NCBI GenBank assembly: GCA_964596165.1
Contig: CAZQTW010000002.1
Location: 1 to 64,000 of the forward strand
Length of the DNA: 64,000 bases
Direction: 5' to 3'
Origin: CAYUQT01 sp964596165
Lineage (GTDB): Bacteria > Planctomycetota > Phycisphaerae > UBA1845 > JAFGLZ01
Positions 36,175 through 45,856 of this stretch are shown piece after piece. Position 1 is the stretch's first letter. Every line of letters begins with the position of its first letter. The notes beneath the pieces were generated by a model. The model saw nothing but the letters and a program-made list of their open reading frames with translations. It made no database searches and was not told the origin of the DNA. The translations under genes and the position numbers were made by a program.

Positions 36175-38139
36175 TCAGTGTTCGTGTCCTCCTCCCGAGG
36201 GTCCCTCACTCGCCCCGAAGTACGTCGCGCTGGCCGCCGGGTTGAGCCGATTCTCTGCGTCCACCAGGAACGCCCCCGCCGTGGCCACCCGATCGCCTGC
36301 GCTCAAGCCGGCGAGGACAGGGTAGTACTCTCCGGCGCGGTGGCCGACCTTTACCTCGATCATGTCGTATGTGCCGGGTCCGCTTTCACGATAGACGACC
36401 CTTCGCGTACCCGTGTTGATCACCGCCGACTCCGGAACGGCGAGGACCTTCTCAATCCTCGCGTATTTCATAGGGAACTTGTCGATCGGACAGAGCTCGG
36501 CCTTCTCGTACAGCCGGTCGGGGTAAATCGGACAGTAGTGTCCTGTCACGAACCGTTCGTCCACGGTCACGGCGCCGGGCTTGATTTCGCCCGTGACGTG
36601 GCCGCACTCGAACATCTCCGAGCCGTAGTAGGGATTCTCCACCTTATCGGCGTCGGAGAGCCAATCCGCCTTGGCCATCGGGCAGGTCACGGCGTACAGC
36701 GTCATCCCCAGCGGAGGGCGAAGCCGCATCAACTCGATCATCTTAGCGCTGAGCGACTTGAAGATGTCGCGTTGGACCTTGATATCCTTGTCCCGCATCT
36801 GCGAAACGCGGTCCAGGATCGAGCGAACCTTGGCGCGAGCTTCGCCTTCGCAGCGCGCTAAGTACTCCCTGGCTCGCCGGTCCAATTCGGCAAGACCGGC
36901 AGAATCGGTCTTGTCATGGGCCAGCGCGGATGCGACCGTCAGGTAGGCCTTGGCGAAGTTGACGCCGCCGGCGCTGTTGCCTGGCTGCGAGGCCTCGCCG
37001 GCGGGTTGGGAGGTCATCGACAACTCCGTGACCTTACCGACCGGCAGCCGGATCACGGCGTGGGCGTACATCCCCGGCCTGAGCTTGTAGTTCGGATTGG
37101 CGATCTCGACTCGGGAGGCGATCGTTCGCGTGGCCGGATCGACAGTGTAGGCGATGAACGTGATCCGCCCGGCGAAGATTTCGTTCGGATAGGCGCTGCT
37201 GGTGACCTCGACGGCCGTCCCGACGGAAACGCCCGCGATCTGGTCCTCGAAGACCTTGGCCTGCATCCACACCGTGCTCAGGTCGGCGATCGTATAGATC
37301 CGCGTTCCCTCGTTAACGTAGTCCCCCTCGAGCACGTTCTTCTCGGTCACGATCCCGCCGATCGGTGAGAGGATGGTCAGGTGAGTCTCCGGCGTGCCCC
37401 GAAGGATCAGGTCATTGATCTGCTGTTCGGCGACGCCCCACAGCAGTAACCGTTGCCTCGCGGCGTCGGCAAACGACCGACCCACTGACGTGGTGCTCTG
37501 TTGATCCTTCTTGTCTTCGTCGGCCCACTGCCTGCCGGCCAGCAGATCCTTTTGGGTTACCAGCAGATCCGGGCTATAGATCCAAGCCAAGGGGTCGCCC
37601 TTCGTGATCTGCTGACCGACGTAGTTGACCATCAGCTTGTCGATGCGCCCTTTGATTCGAGCGGAGATGTAAGCCAGCTTGGTTTCGTCGTAGTCTACGA
37701 CTCCAACGGTTCGAATCTCGCGACTAAGTAATCGATAGCCGACCGGGCTGGTGGCAATGCGTCCCATTTGGACCTTCTGGGGCGTGAGTTGAACCCGCGA
37801 CAGGACGCCCTTTGGCAGCGATTGGGCCGCCGTTTTAGCCCGTTTGGACAAGGGCATGCCGCAGATCGGGCAAGTGCCCTGGCCCGCTCGGACGATATTC
37901 GGATGCATCGGGCAGAAGTACTCGACATCCTGAGGCTCAACCATGGCGGACACCCGCACCGGTCGCCGCCAACGGTCATAGTAGTTCATTATGCTTTCCC
38001 AGTGCCCGGCAATTAGTCCCACCAGAACCATCAGGAAGATGAACCGCAACCGGACGTTTGTGATGCGCAGGAACGTCCGGATACGATTCATGATTGGCCA
38101 TCTAGTCATTGACAATGGTGGGGTAGGCTTTTCAGACAT
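36175..38139 (-). CDS. CusB-like periplasmic adaptor with embedded metal-binding domains
   Basis: This 654-residue membrane-fusion protein of the pump begins with a signal anchor (LRFIFLMVLVGLIAG). A heavy-metal-binding motif follows (YFCPMHP at 75-80, CPICGMPL at 90-97), then the barrel-sandwich and beta-barrel regions. Between about 390 and 560 an extra block resembles DUF3347 (AYLTVASALAHDKTD, TCPMAKADW, NPYYGSEMFECG) and holds a second CPIYP...CPIDKFPM motif. The C-terminus is GGGHEH. The start at 38139 has ACGGAG; an ATG at 38091 is the alternative. No outer-membrane factor gene is in the window. The domain set implies metal capture and delivery in one polypeptide. Confidence 0.9.
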   Translation of the reverse strand: MSEKPTPPLSMTRWPIMNRIRTFLRITNVRLRFIFLMVLVGLIAGHWESIMNYYDRWRRPVRVSAMVEPQDVEYFCPMHPNIVRAGQGTCPICGMPLSKRAKTAAQSLPKGVLSRVQLTPQKVQMGRIATSPVGYRLLSREIRTVGVVDYDETKLAYISARIKGRIDKLMVNYVGQQITKGDPLAWIYSPDLLVTQKDLLAGRQWADEDKKDQQSTTSVGRSFADAARQRLLLWGVAEQQINDLILRGTPETHLTILSPIGGIVTEKNVLEGDYVNEGTRIYTIADLSTVWMQAKVFEDQIAGVSVGTAVEVTSSAYPNEIFAGRITFIAYTVDPATRTIASRVEIANPNYKLRPGMYAHAVIRLPVGKVTELSMTSQPAGEASQPGNSAGGVNFAKAYLTVASALAHDKTDSAGLAELDRRAREYLARCEGEARAKVRSILDRVSQMRDKDIKVQRDIFKSLSAKMIELMRLRPPLGMTLYAVTCPMAKADWLSDADKVENPYYGSEMFECGHVTGEIKPGAVTVDERFVTGHYCPIYPDRLYEKAELCPIDKFPMKYARIEKVLAVPESAVINTGTRRVVYRESGPGTYDMIEVKVGHRAGEYYPVLAGLSAGDRVATAGAFLVDAENRLNPAASATYFGASEGPSGGGHEH

Positions 38140-38429
38140 GCTGTGACTCTCCGTACGTTCACGAGTCGTGTTTGCCTGGCGAATCCGACCCTCTGGGGAC
38201 ACGGAGACTCGGGGTGTCCAACCGGACTTCTGTTCCCCAGCGGATGGTCACGTCGACACGACGCCAACCTCTCTGAAAGGATATCCCGGCACAGCCCACT
38301 CGCCGGGACTTCTCAGCGGGGCGCGTGAGAATGTCCGTCCCCATCCGTGATATTAGACGCCGGCCACCCGGGTGTTTCATCCTGAGATATTCCAGCACTC
38401 GTGCCGTCGGCGGATGGGTCGGAGCGTGG

Positions 38430-39632
38430 TTATCCGACCAGAATCAAGTCGACGAATTTCCAGACGTACATGCACTGCAAGGACACGAGCCCCATCAGCA
38501 GGGCGTGCTTCGCAAATCGATTCCACCGAGTCAGGGCCATCTGCGCCAGCCAGAGAAAGCTGGGCAGGGCAATGAGTTGATAGCGGGCGATACCTTGAAG
38601 CCTTCTGCCGTCAACCGGATCCATGAGATAGGCCATCAGGAAGACCAGAATCGGCAGCAGGAACAGCAATCGAGGGATGGTCGTGGAACGTGCCAGGCCG
38701 TGCGCTGCCAGCACAACAATCGCCAGGTTAAACAGATGGTTCCATACCCTCATCGGATCGAACAGGCGCTTGAAATCGCCACGAACGAGGTACTTGAATA
38801 CGCGCAACACCGGTTCGGTGACCGGTTTGAGGGCCAGCATCCGGAGCGCGGGGTGCCCGGATTCCCTCGGACGGCCCCAGTTGGATTGAACCGCGAAGAA
38901 CGCGTCCGGTCGATGGTAGCGGTGCCAGAGGTAGACCTGGAAGGCCATCAGGCCACTTACCGAGATGATTCCGATAGGCACCAGGCGAATCAGTCGGCGC
39001 ATCCACGACCCGCGCGGACCATGAACGAAGGTCCACATCAGTACGACGGCGGCTACCGGCAAGCCGGTCGGTCGAGTCGCGGTCGCCAATGCGGAGAAAC
39101 AGGCGGCGGCGTACACCCGTTGCCGTTCCAACAGGCAGAAAATGACAGCCACACATAGGAACAGCAGGCCGTCCGCATAGCCCGCCGAAAGGAACATGGA
39201 AAGGGGGTAGACGGAAAACAGAAGGATGCACCAAAACGCGGTTCTGCCGTCGGTTCGTTTCCGGCACCAAGCATGGAAGAAGAGAATGCCGACGAACGAG
39301 GCCACGTTGTTGGTCACGACGAGCGCCACCTCGTCGCTCAACCACCGAGCGAGCGGCCGCGCCAACAACGGATACGCCGGAAAGAAGGCAATCGCGTCCG
39401 ATTTCGGGTTATCCGGGGGATATCCATGTTGCATGATGTAGAGATAGTGACCTGCGTCCCAGCGGATCAGAGGCGTGTCGGGCCAGACCGGCGGAGCGCC
39501 GGGGCGGTCGCGGTGTTGGGGAGCGGCATAGGCGACCACGAAGATGAGGACGCGGGTGCACACGTATGCCGCCACGGCGTACACCGGGCCATACCGCCAT
39601 GGATTATCGGCCTCGTTGGGCATGGCGGGCAT
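38430..39632 (-). CDS. PIG-V-like GT-C mannosyltransferase
   Basis: This 400-residue protein has about nine hydrophobic helices. The first loop carries IRWDAGHYLYIMQHGY and then AFFPAYPLLARPL, matching the bacterial members of the mannosyltransferase PIG-V group (GT76-like), which use a lipid-linked sugar donor. A long middle loop (VYLWHRYHRPDAFFAVQSNWG) is also typical. The start at 39632 is chosen for GGAGAGGG just upstream. It is divergent from lepA. It probably adds a mannose-type sugar to a surface glycan or lipid; acceptor unknown. Confidence 0.82.
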   Translation of the reverse strand: MPAMPNEADNPWRYGPVYAVAAYVCTRVLIFVVAYAAPQHRDRPGAPPVWPDTPLIRWDAGHYLYIMQHGYPPDNPKSDAIAFFPAYPLLARPLARWLSDEVALVVTNNVASFVGILFFHAWCRKRTDGRTAFWCILLFSVYPLSMFLSAGYADGLLFLCVAVIFCLLERQRVYAAACFSALATATRPTGLPVAAVVLMWTFVHGPRGSWMRRLIRLVPIGIISVSGLMAFQVYLWHRYHRPDAFFAVQSNWGRPRESGHPALRMLALKPVTEPVLRVFKYLVRGDFKRLFDPMRVWNHLFNLAIVVLAAHGLARSTTIPRLLFLLPILVFLMAYLMDPVDGRRLQGIARYQLIALPSFLWLAQMALTRWNRFAKHALLMGLVSLQCMYVWKFVDLILVG

Positions 39633-39876
39633 TGTTCCCTCTCCTCGCGCGGCTCGCAAGGTCCGCCGGCGCCACACTCATCTTCTGAGAGGCGACAAGA
39701 TGCCCGGTTGTGCTTGGAGGCGACAACCAATCTCGCTAGAATCAGAGACGTCATGCCCGGCGTGTCGGCCGGGCGGCATGGGTCTATCCGCTTTGGATCT
39801 GCACCGGTCCGCCAGAGCGATTGCCGAAATCCATGCTCTGGATGGGGTTAGGTGACTGGATTCCTCAGTAACCTCG

Positions 39877-41676
39877 ATGTACGACCTGAACCGCATACGC
39901 AATTTCAGCATCATTGCCCACATTGACCACGGCAAGAGCACGCTTGCCGACCGCATCCTTATTTGCACAAGGGCCGTCGACCCCCGCGAGATGCGAGACC
40001 AGTTTCTCGACGACATGGATCTCGAACGCGAGATGGGAATCACGATCAAGGCCAACCGTGCAACGGTCTTCCATACGATCGACGGCGTCGAGTACATGCT
40101 GAATCTCATCGACACGCCGGGGCACGTGGATTTTCACTACGAGGTCTCACGGGCGTTGGCGGCGTGCGAGGGCGTGTTGCTGCTGGTCGATGCCACCCAG
40201 GGTGTACAGGCCCAGACGGTTGCCAACGCCCTGAAAGCGGCCGAGGCGAGGCTGACCATTATCCCGGTGGTCAACAAGATCGACCTGGCCAGCGCCTTTC
40301 CGGAGGACGTGGCGTTGGAGATCGAGCACGTCCTCGGCATCCCGGCCGAGCAAGCCATCTTTACCTCGGCGAAGACCGGTCAGGGGATCGAGGAGGTCAT
40401 GGAGGCGATCGTTCGTCGAATCCCACCGCCGCAGGGTCGGCTCGACGCCCCGCTCCGCGCGCTGGTTTATGACGCCAAGACCGACGTTCATCGCGGCGTT
40501 ATCTGCCACATGCGTGTGGTCGACGGCCGCGTCGGCAAGGGCGACAAGATCGACTTTATGGCCACCGGAGCCGGCTTCCAGGTGACCGAGGTCGGCAAGT
40601 TTCTCCCCAAGCAGACACCGACCGACGAGCTTAAGGCCGGCGAGGTCGGTTATCTCTTTGCCAGCATCCGATCGCTGAATGACGTGCACATCGGCGACAC
40701 GATCACGCTGTCGAACAGCCGGACGGCGGCGCCGCTGCCCGGCTACGTGCCGCCGCAGCAGATGGTCTTCTGCGATTTCTACCCCGGTCCGGGGACGTCC
40801 ACGGTGGACTTGCGGCTCGCCATGGAGAAGCTCTGGCTGAACGACAGTTCGTTTACGTTCGAGGCCGTTACCAGTGACGCGCTGGGCATCGGGTTTCGCT
40901 GCGGGTTTCTCGGCCTGCTGCACATGAAGATCATCCAGGAACGGCTTGAGCGCGAGAGCGAAGTCAATGTGGTGCAGACGGCGCCGACGGTCACCTACGA
41001 GATTGCCTTGACCGATGGGACGGTCAAACGGATTCAGGCCGCCAGCGAGATGCCGGACAAGACGAAAATAGCCGAGGTTCGCGAGCCCATCGTCAAGACC
41101 AGCATCATCATCCCGGCCGAGTCGGTCGGCACGATCATGCAGCTCAGCGCGGATCGCCGAGGCGTTCACAAGAAGACCACGTATCTTTCGCAAACCCGCG
41201 TGATGCTGGACTATGAGTTTCCGCTGGCCGAAATCATCTATGACTTCTACGACAAGCTGAAGGGTTCGACGCAGGGCTACGGCACGATGGACTACGAATT
41301 TGAGGGATTCAGGGCGGAGGACCTCATCAAGCTCGATATTCTGGTCAACGGGAAACCCGTCGATGCCCTGTCGGTGATCGTCCATCGCGACAAGGCGGAG
41401 TTTCGCGGTCGCCGGCTGGTGGTTCGGTTGCGAAAGGAGATCGCGCGGCACCAGTTTGAGATTGCGATTCAGGCCGCCATCGGCGGGAAGATCATCGCCC
41501 GCGAGACGGTCAAACCCTATCGAAAGGACGTGACCGCCAAACTCTACGGCGGCGACGTAACCCGAAAGATGAAGCTGCTCAAGAAGCAGAAGCTGGGCAA
41601 GCGCCGGATGAAGCAGATCGGCCAGGTGGAGATCCCGCAAGAGGCGTTCATGGCCGTCTTGGATCCGGGCGACTGA
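39877..41676 (+). CDS. lepA: Elongation factor 4 (LepA), ribosome back-translocase GTPase
   Basis: This 599-residue translational GTPase has the usual EF4 length. G1 AHIDHGKST, G3 DTPGHVDF, G4 NKID and the switch I segment are present. The C-terminal EF4-specific domain is complete (KRRMKQIGQVEIPQEAFMAVL, in pieces). It acts on the 70S ribosome. The ATG at 39877 lacks a strong ribosome-binding site. It is followed by a tRNA-dihydrouridine synthase gene on the same strand, 119 bp away. Confidence 0.98.
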   Translation: MYDLNRIRNFSIIAHIDHGKSTLADRILICTRAVDPREMRDQFLDDMDLEREMGITIKANRATVFHTIDGVEYMLNLIDTPGHVDFHYEVSRALAACEGVLLLVDATQGVQAQTVANALKAAEARLTIIPVVNKIDLASAFPEDVALEIEHVLGIPAEQAIFTSAKTGQGIEEVMEAIVRRIPPPQGRLDAPLRALVYDAKTDVHRGVICHMRVVDGRVGKGDKIDFMATGAGFQVTEVGKFLPKQTPTDELKAGEVGYLFASIRSLNDVHIGDTITLSNSRTAAPLPGYVPPQQMVFCDFYPGPGTSTVDLRLAMEKLWLNDSSFTFEAVTSDALGIGFRCGFLGLLHMKIIQERLERESEVNVVQTAPTVTYEIALTDGTVKRIQAASEMPDKTKIAEVREPIVKTSIIIPAESVGTIMQLSADRRGVHKKTTYLSQTRVMLDYEFPLAEIIYDFYDKLKGSTQGYGTMDYEFEGFRAEDLIKLDILVNGKPVDALSVIVHRDKAEFRGRRLVVRLRKEIARHQFEIAIQAAIGGKIIARETVKPYRKDVTAKLYGGDVTRKMKLLKKQKLGKRRMKQIGQVEIPQEAFMAVLDPGD

Positions 41677-41795
41677 CCCGATTCGGGTATCCAGGACAAT
41701 CAATCGAGCGGGTTAGGCGCGTGAAGGGTTCACGGCTCCGGCAAAGCACATTGGCCGCTACACCCTATGCCCTGAACCCTATACCTTGTTGTTCC

Positions 41796-42899
41796 ATGCT
41801 CAAGATCGGCGCACTGTCGCTGGACTTTCCCGTCATCCAGGCCGCCCTGGCCGGCTACAGCGATCTGGCCATGCGACGTGTCGCCCGGCGTCACGGGGCC
41901 TTGTACACGCTTGGCGAGGTCGTCCTCGATCAGATTGTCCTTTCGCCCGGCAAGCGGCAGCGACGGGCCACGAGGATCGAATTGGACGATCATCCCATCG
42001 GCGGTCAAATCATCGGCGGCGAGCCGGCCTCGATGGCTCGTGCGGCTTACGCGATGACCCAGGCGGGATACGACTGCATCGACATCAACCTGGCCTGTCC
42101 CGTTCGCAAGGTGCTCGGTCGCCATCGCGGCGGCTTCCTGCTTTCGCGGCCCGACATCGCCTTGGAGATCGTTCGCGAAGTCCGTGCCTCCGTCGCCGGT
42201 CGGCGACCGATCACCGTCAAGCTGCGCCGGGGACTGGACGATTCCGGCGCGAGCGAACGAGACTTCTTTGCCATCCTCGACGGTGTCTTCGCGATCGGCG
42301 TGGATGCGGTGACCGTGCATCCGCGGACCGTCAGGCAGCGATACGTCGGGCCGAGCGACTGGTCGTTCTTGAAACGGGTGAAAGCCCATGTCGGCGATCG
42401 GACCGTCATCGGCAGCGGCGATCTGTTCTGCGCCGAGGACGTCGTGCGAATGCTGGATCAGACCGGCGTTGACGGCGTGACGCTGGCGCGAGGGTGCATC
42501 GGCAACCCGTGGATCTTCCGCGACTGTCGTGCGGCACTGACGGGGCAACCGCTTCCGCCGCCACCCAGCGTGCCCGAGCAGGGCGAGACGCTTCAGCAAC
42601 ACCTCGTCTGGTCCATCGAACTCTACGGCGAGCGACGTGCCTGCCGAATCATGCGCAAATTCGGCATCAAGTACAGTGAACTCCATCCATGCCGGATTCG
42701 AGTGCGCGACGCCTTCGTTCGGGCCAAGACCTACAGTGATTGGCAGGCCCTTCTGGCCGAATGGTATGCCCCCGATACGCCGTGGCCGCCCGTCATCCGC
42801 CGCACGGGTCCCGGCCACCTTGTAGCCGCCGGGGCCTACGGCGAACAGAAATCGGTTGCGGGCGAGGGTCCGGTTTGTGAGCCCCCGGTCGGCGCATGA
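41796..42899 (+). CDS. tRNA-dihydrouridine synthase (Dus family)
   Basis: This 367-residue FMN-dependent enzyme reduces uridines in tRNA. The start MLKIGALSLDFPVIQAALAG is the FMN-binding barrel entry. The conserved Cys lies in DINLACPVRKVLGRHRGG, with Lys in VKLRRG, His in VHPRTVRQRY and the flavin loop IGSGDLFCAEDVVRML. The ATG at 41796 is used; the frame runs 75 bp further upstream without a signal. NLACPVRK differs from the common N.GCP..K. Which uridine is modified (DusA, B or C) is not clear from sequence; it is closest to the DusB type. Confidence 0.92.
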   Translation: MLKIGALSLDFPVIQAALAGYSDLAMRRVARRHGALYTLGEVVLDQIVLSPGKRQRRATRIELDDHPIGGQIIGGEPASMARAAYAMTQAGYDCIDINLACPVRKVLGRHRGGFLLSRPDIALEIVREVRASVAGRRPITVKLRRGLDDSGASERDFFAILDGVFAIGVDAVTVHPRTVRQRYVGPSDWSFLKRVKAHVGDRTVIGSGDLFCAEDVVRMLDQTGVDGVTLARGCIGNPWIFRDCRAALTGQPLPPPPSVPEQGETLQQHLVWSIELYGERRACRIMRKFGIKYSELHPCRIRVRDAFVRAKTYSDWQALLAEWYAPDTPWPPVIRRTGPGHLVAAGAYGEQKSVAGEGPVCEPPVGA

Positions 42900-43058
42900 G
42901 GAGCCGATGCATACGCGGTCCATGTCAAATGCGGGCGTGGCTTCTTGCCGTGATCACCTGCTACGATGGGACGAACCTCTGATCCTGTCCAATACGGCAC
43001 GGAGTGGGCGCACAAAGGATTGATGAAGGTCGGACACAGGTCTTCCAAGCAGGCCCAT

Positions 43059-44564
43059 TCAGACGGCCTCTTGCGTCGGTGTGTCCGGCGCACTCGATGT
43101 CCGGTCCTTATGGCCGACGGGAGATTCATGCTTCAGCATGGATTCGAGCTTTTGGCGCAGGTGTCGAAAGGCCTTCGCCCCTCGTTGAACGGCATAGCCT
43201 CCAAACAGCAACGGGACGACGAAGCCCAATCGTACGAGGTTCCGTGTTGTGAAGATGTCCAGCCCGCTCAACGCCGAGTACGACTTGGCCAATTGCCCCT
43301 CTCGAAACATGAATCGATTGCGGATGCGGTTCCGGATCCGCCGTAACCGTTTCTTGTCGAACTCCCTCGAATACACGAAGCCATGGGAGCTGATCTTGTA
43401 GCCCGGCGTCTGCTCGATCTGCGCTCGCAATGGCGTGAACTTGTCCACGCGAAGCTTGCTTAGCCCCAGGGAGTGAACGCCGAGTTCCCTCGCGAAGTCG
43501 GTGATGGCCAACATCTCCGGCTCGGTCTCGCCGAGATTGCCGTAGATGAAGTACGCGTGGTAGAAGAATGGAAACCGCCGGAGCACCTTGAACGCGTCGC
43601 GAATCTGCGCCGTGGTGAAGCCCTTTCCGAGCTGTTCGAGAATCCGGTCGGTGGGCGACTCGATTCCCAGCAGGAGCACGCGGAAGCCCGCGCGATAGGC
43701 CTTCTCGAGCACCTGCGGATGGCGCGACACCTCGATCCGGGCGTTGGCGAGGTACCGCTTGTCGATGCCGCGCTCGATCAGGAGGTCGCACAGCCGCTCG
43801 ATGCGACCGGGATTCAGGAAGAGATTGTCGTCCGCGAACATGATCATCCGGGCGGGACTGGCCTGGATCTCGTCGACGATTGATTCCGGCGACCGCGCCA
43901 CGTACTCGCGTTTCTGGCCCAACGGGTTCAGGCTGAACGTGCAGAACTTGCACTTGTACGGGCAGCCGCGCGAGCCGAGAACCGTGTCGAATTCCACCGG
44001 CAGCAACGGGATTCCCCGGAAGATCGGGAAGTACCGGCTTCGTCGAAGCCTCCTGTCGGGCGGCACAATCTCTTCGATTGGCTGCAGGGGACGGTTGGGG
44101 TTGTGGACGAACTGCCCGTTTCGCCGGTGGGACAGACCGAGGATCTGATCCCATGGCCGCCCGTCAGCGAGTTCCTGGATGATCTGTTCCCCCTCCCCAC
44201 GGACAACCGCGCCCACATTGGGGCACCGCTTAAAGACGTCCTCCACGTTGTCCGAGGCCTCGCGGCCACCAACGACGATCGTTCGGTCGGCGGGCAACCG
44301 GCTGATATAGTCGCACACCTCCCGATACCGCGCCCGCCAACTGATGCTGACGCAGACCAAATCGACATCGCGGCGGATGAACTCCGACATCTTCAGGGGC
44401 GACTGAAGCGACCGCTCGTGACGAAGATCGATCAGGCTGATCCGCTCGACGTGGCCCTTCAGTGCGGTGGCGACGTATTCCAGCCCCGTCGGCGGGAACA
44501 GGCCGATACCCGGACTCTGATCCACCGGATAGGGATACAGACATAGTGCGTGGCGATACGACAT
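43059..44564 (-). CDS. B12-binding-domain radical SAM protein
   Basis: This 501-residue protein has an N-terminal Rossmann-like cobalamin-binding-type region (GLFPPTGLEYVATALKG, VDLVCVSISW, IVVGGREAS). The radical SAM domain follows with GCPYKCKFC (CxxxCxxC) at about 200 and FADDNLF. The layout matches methyltransferase- or hopanoid-modifying-type members. The C-terminus has a basic helix and a hydrophobic segment (FVVPLLFGGYAV), so membrane association is possible. No cobalamin His ligand was confirmed. The gene stands alone, divergent from the cyclase gene. Substrate unknown; lipid or peptide methylation is an inference. Confidence 0.85.
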   Translation of the reverse strand: MSYRHALCLYPYPVDQSPGIGLFPPTGLEYVATALKGHVERISLIDLRHERSLQSPLKMSEFIRRDVDLVCVSISWRARYREVCDYISRLPADRTIVVGGREASDNVEDVFKRCPNVGAVVRGEGEQIIQELADGRPWDQILGLSHRRNGQFVHNPNRPLQPIEEIVPPDRRLRRSRYFPIFRGIPLLPVEFDTVLGSRGCPYKCKFCTFSLNPLGQKREYVARSPESIVDEIQASPARMIMFADDNLFLNPGRIERLCDLLIERGIDKRYLANARIEVSRHPQVLEKAYRAGFRVLLLGIESPTDRILEQLGKGFTTAQIRDAFKVLRRFPFFYHAYFIYGNLGETEPEMLAITDFARELGVHSLGLSKLRVDKFTPLRAQIEQTPGYKISSHGFVYSREFDKKRLRRIRNRIRNRFMFREGQLAKSYSALSGLDIFTTRNLVRLGFVVPLLFGGYAVQRGAKAFRHLRQKLESMLKHESPVGHKDRTSSAPDTPTQEAV

Positions 44565-44625
44565 GACGCTCCATTACCACACCCCCCTCAGGCAGGCAAG
44601 GAACCGCCGATCCCAATATCGCGCT

Positions 44626-44653
44626 TTGACGGCAGATGTCGGTTGGGTATAAC
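44626..44653 (+). promoter_or_regulatory. Sigma-70 promoter upstream of the cyclase gene
   Basis: TTGACG at 44626-44631 and TATAAC at 44648-44653 are separated by 16 bp. This is one of the best consensus fits in the window and lies 64 bp before the start. Confidence 0.7.
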
Positions 44654-44717
44654 CGGCAAGGTAACACTTGGGAGGATCCTGTCCTCACGCCCCCTTGAAC
44701 AAACGAAGGAGACCGCC

Positions 44718-45521
44718 ATGAACGCGTTTCGCTTGATCGTTTCGATGACAGCCTTGGTGGGCCTCGGTTTGACCACCGGCTGCGCCAAGACGAGCGGGCT
44801 ACCCAAAGGCAAGTGGATCGACTTGACCGATGAATACTCCGAGCAGACGGTTTACTAGCCGACGGTCAACGGTTTCAAGCTCGAGACCGAATTCAACGGC
44901 GTGAGCCCGGCCGGTTTCTACTATCAGGCCAACCGCTACTCCGCCTACGAGCACGGTGGAACGTACGCCGACGCACCCGCCCACTTCCACAAGGGCGGGC
45001 GAACAATGGAGCAGGTCCCCATTGAGAAGTGGATCGGGCCGGCGGTGGTCGTCGACGTATCCGACAAGGCCCTTAAGGACCGCGACCACCAGGTGACTGT
45101 CGCGGACTTCACCCAATGGGAATCCGTCCATGGCCGCATGCCGGCCGACGCCATCGTCTTTGTGCGGACAGGCTACGCACAGTACTGGCCGGACGCCGTC
45201 AAGTATCTCGGCACCGCCGCGAAGGGGCCGGAGGCAACTGCCAAGCTCCACTTCCCCGGCCTCCACCCCGATGCCGCCCGGTGGCTGGCCAACGAACGCA
45301 GGATCAAGGCCTTCGGACTCGATACGGCCAGCATCGACTATGGCCAGACGAAACTGTTCGAGGTCCATCAGATCCTCTGTGCGGCCGACATCGTCGCCCT
45401 GGAAAACGTCGCCCATCTCGACAGACTGCCGCCGACCGGCGCCCTGCTCTTTGCCTTGCCCATGAAGATCAAAGGCGGCACCGGCTCACCGGTTCGCATC
45501 GCAGCGTTGCTGCCGGGCTAG
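44718..45521 (+). pseudogene. Cyclase-family (kynurenine-formamidase-like) lipoprotein, interrupted by an in-frame TAG
   Basis: Two collinear segments in one frame together encode a complete cyclase-family hydrolase of 267 codons. A lipoprotein signal (SMTALVGLGLTTGC) comes first. The only break is a TAG at 44856-44858, codon 47, in the context ...EQTVY-stop-PTVNGF. The family has YWPT here, so TGG-to-TAG would explain it with one base. Downstream the metal-binding signature HGGTYADAPAHF and later VFVRTGYAQYW, LHPDAARWLA and the C-terminus are intact with no other lesion. It could be a recent pseudogene, a sequencing error, or suppressed amber. A good promoter and ACGAAGGAG precede the ATG. 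Confidence 0.85.
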
Positions 45522-45563
45522 GCCACTTGTCTGCTACTGGGGAATCTCAGCTCTATGGACATA

Positions 45564-45584
45564 GGTACCGAATTATGGTACCAT
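45564..45584. promoter_or_regulatory. Candidate HicAB operator
   Basis: GGTACC occurs at 45564-45569 and again at 45577-45582, 13 bp apart (about 1.2 helical turns). The second sits in a 10-bp palindrome, ATGGTACCAT. They lie 9-30 bp before the hicA start, where the antitoxin normally represses its own operon. Confidence 0.45.
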
Positions 45585-45593
45585 TACCAACTG

Positions 45594-45854
45594 ATGGGTA
45601 GACACCAAAGGACACTGGCGGCCATGCTTCGGAGGCCGACCCCCGCGAACATCGCGTGGGCCGATCTCGAGGCGCTGCCGGTTTCCCTCGGAGCTACCAT
45701 CACTCGTGGGTCGGGTTCGCGGGTGAGGTTCGATCTGAACGGCGTCACGTTCAGCGCCCACCGACCACACCCTCAGAAGGAGGCCAAGCGATACCAGGTC
45801 CGAGACGCAATCGATTTCCTCAGGGCCGCAGGCGCATTGGAAGAAGGAGCCTAG
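45594..45854 (+). CDS. hicA: HicA-type mRNA interferase toxin
   Basis: This 86-residue protein has the double-stranded-RNA-binding-like fold of HicA toxins. Visible are LEALPVSLGATITRGSGSRVRFDLNG, in pieces, then FSAHRPHP and YQVRDAIDFLRAAG, typical of the family. The usual GSH catalytic segment is GSR here, with the His-containing HRPHP remaining; a subgroup of HicA proteins shows this. The ATG at 45594 is chosen; the frame opens 39 bp earlier over the operator. It is followed after 2 bp by hicB. It would cleave mRNA in the ribosome-bound state unless neutralised. Confidence 0.85.
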   Translation: MGRHQRTLAAMLRRPTPANIAWADLEALPVSLGATITRGSGSRVRFDLNGVTFSAHRPHPQKEAKRYQVRDAIDFLRAAGALEEGA

Positions 45855-45856
45855 AC

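Noticed and set aside
40147..41703. 518-residue minus-strand frame over lepA
   Set aside because: Antisense shadow of a strongly conserved gene.
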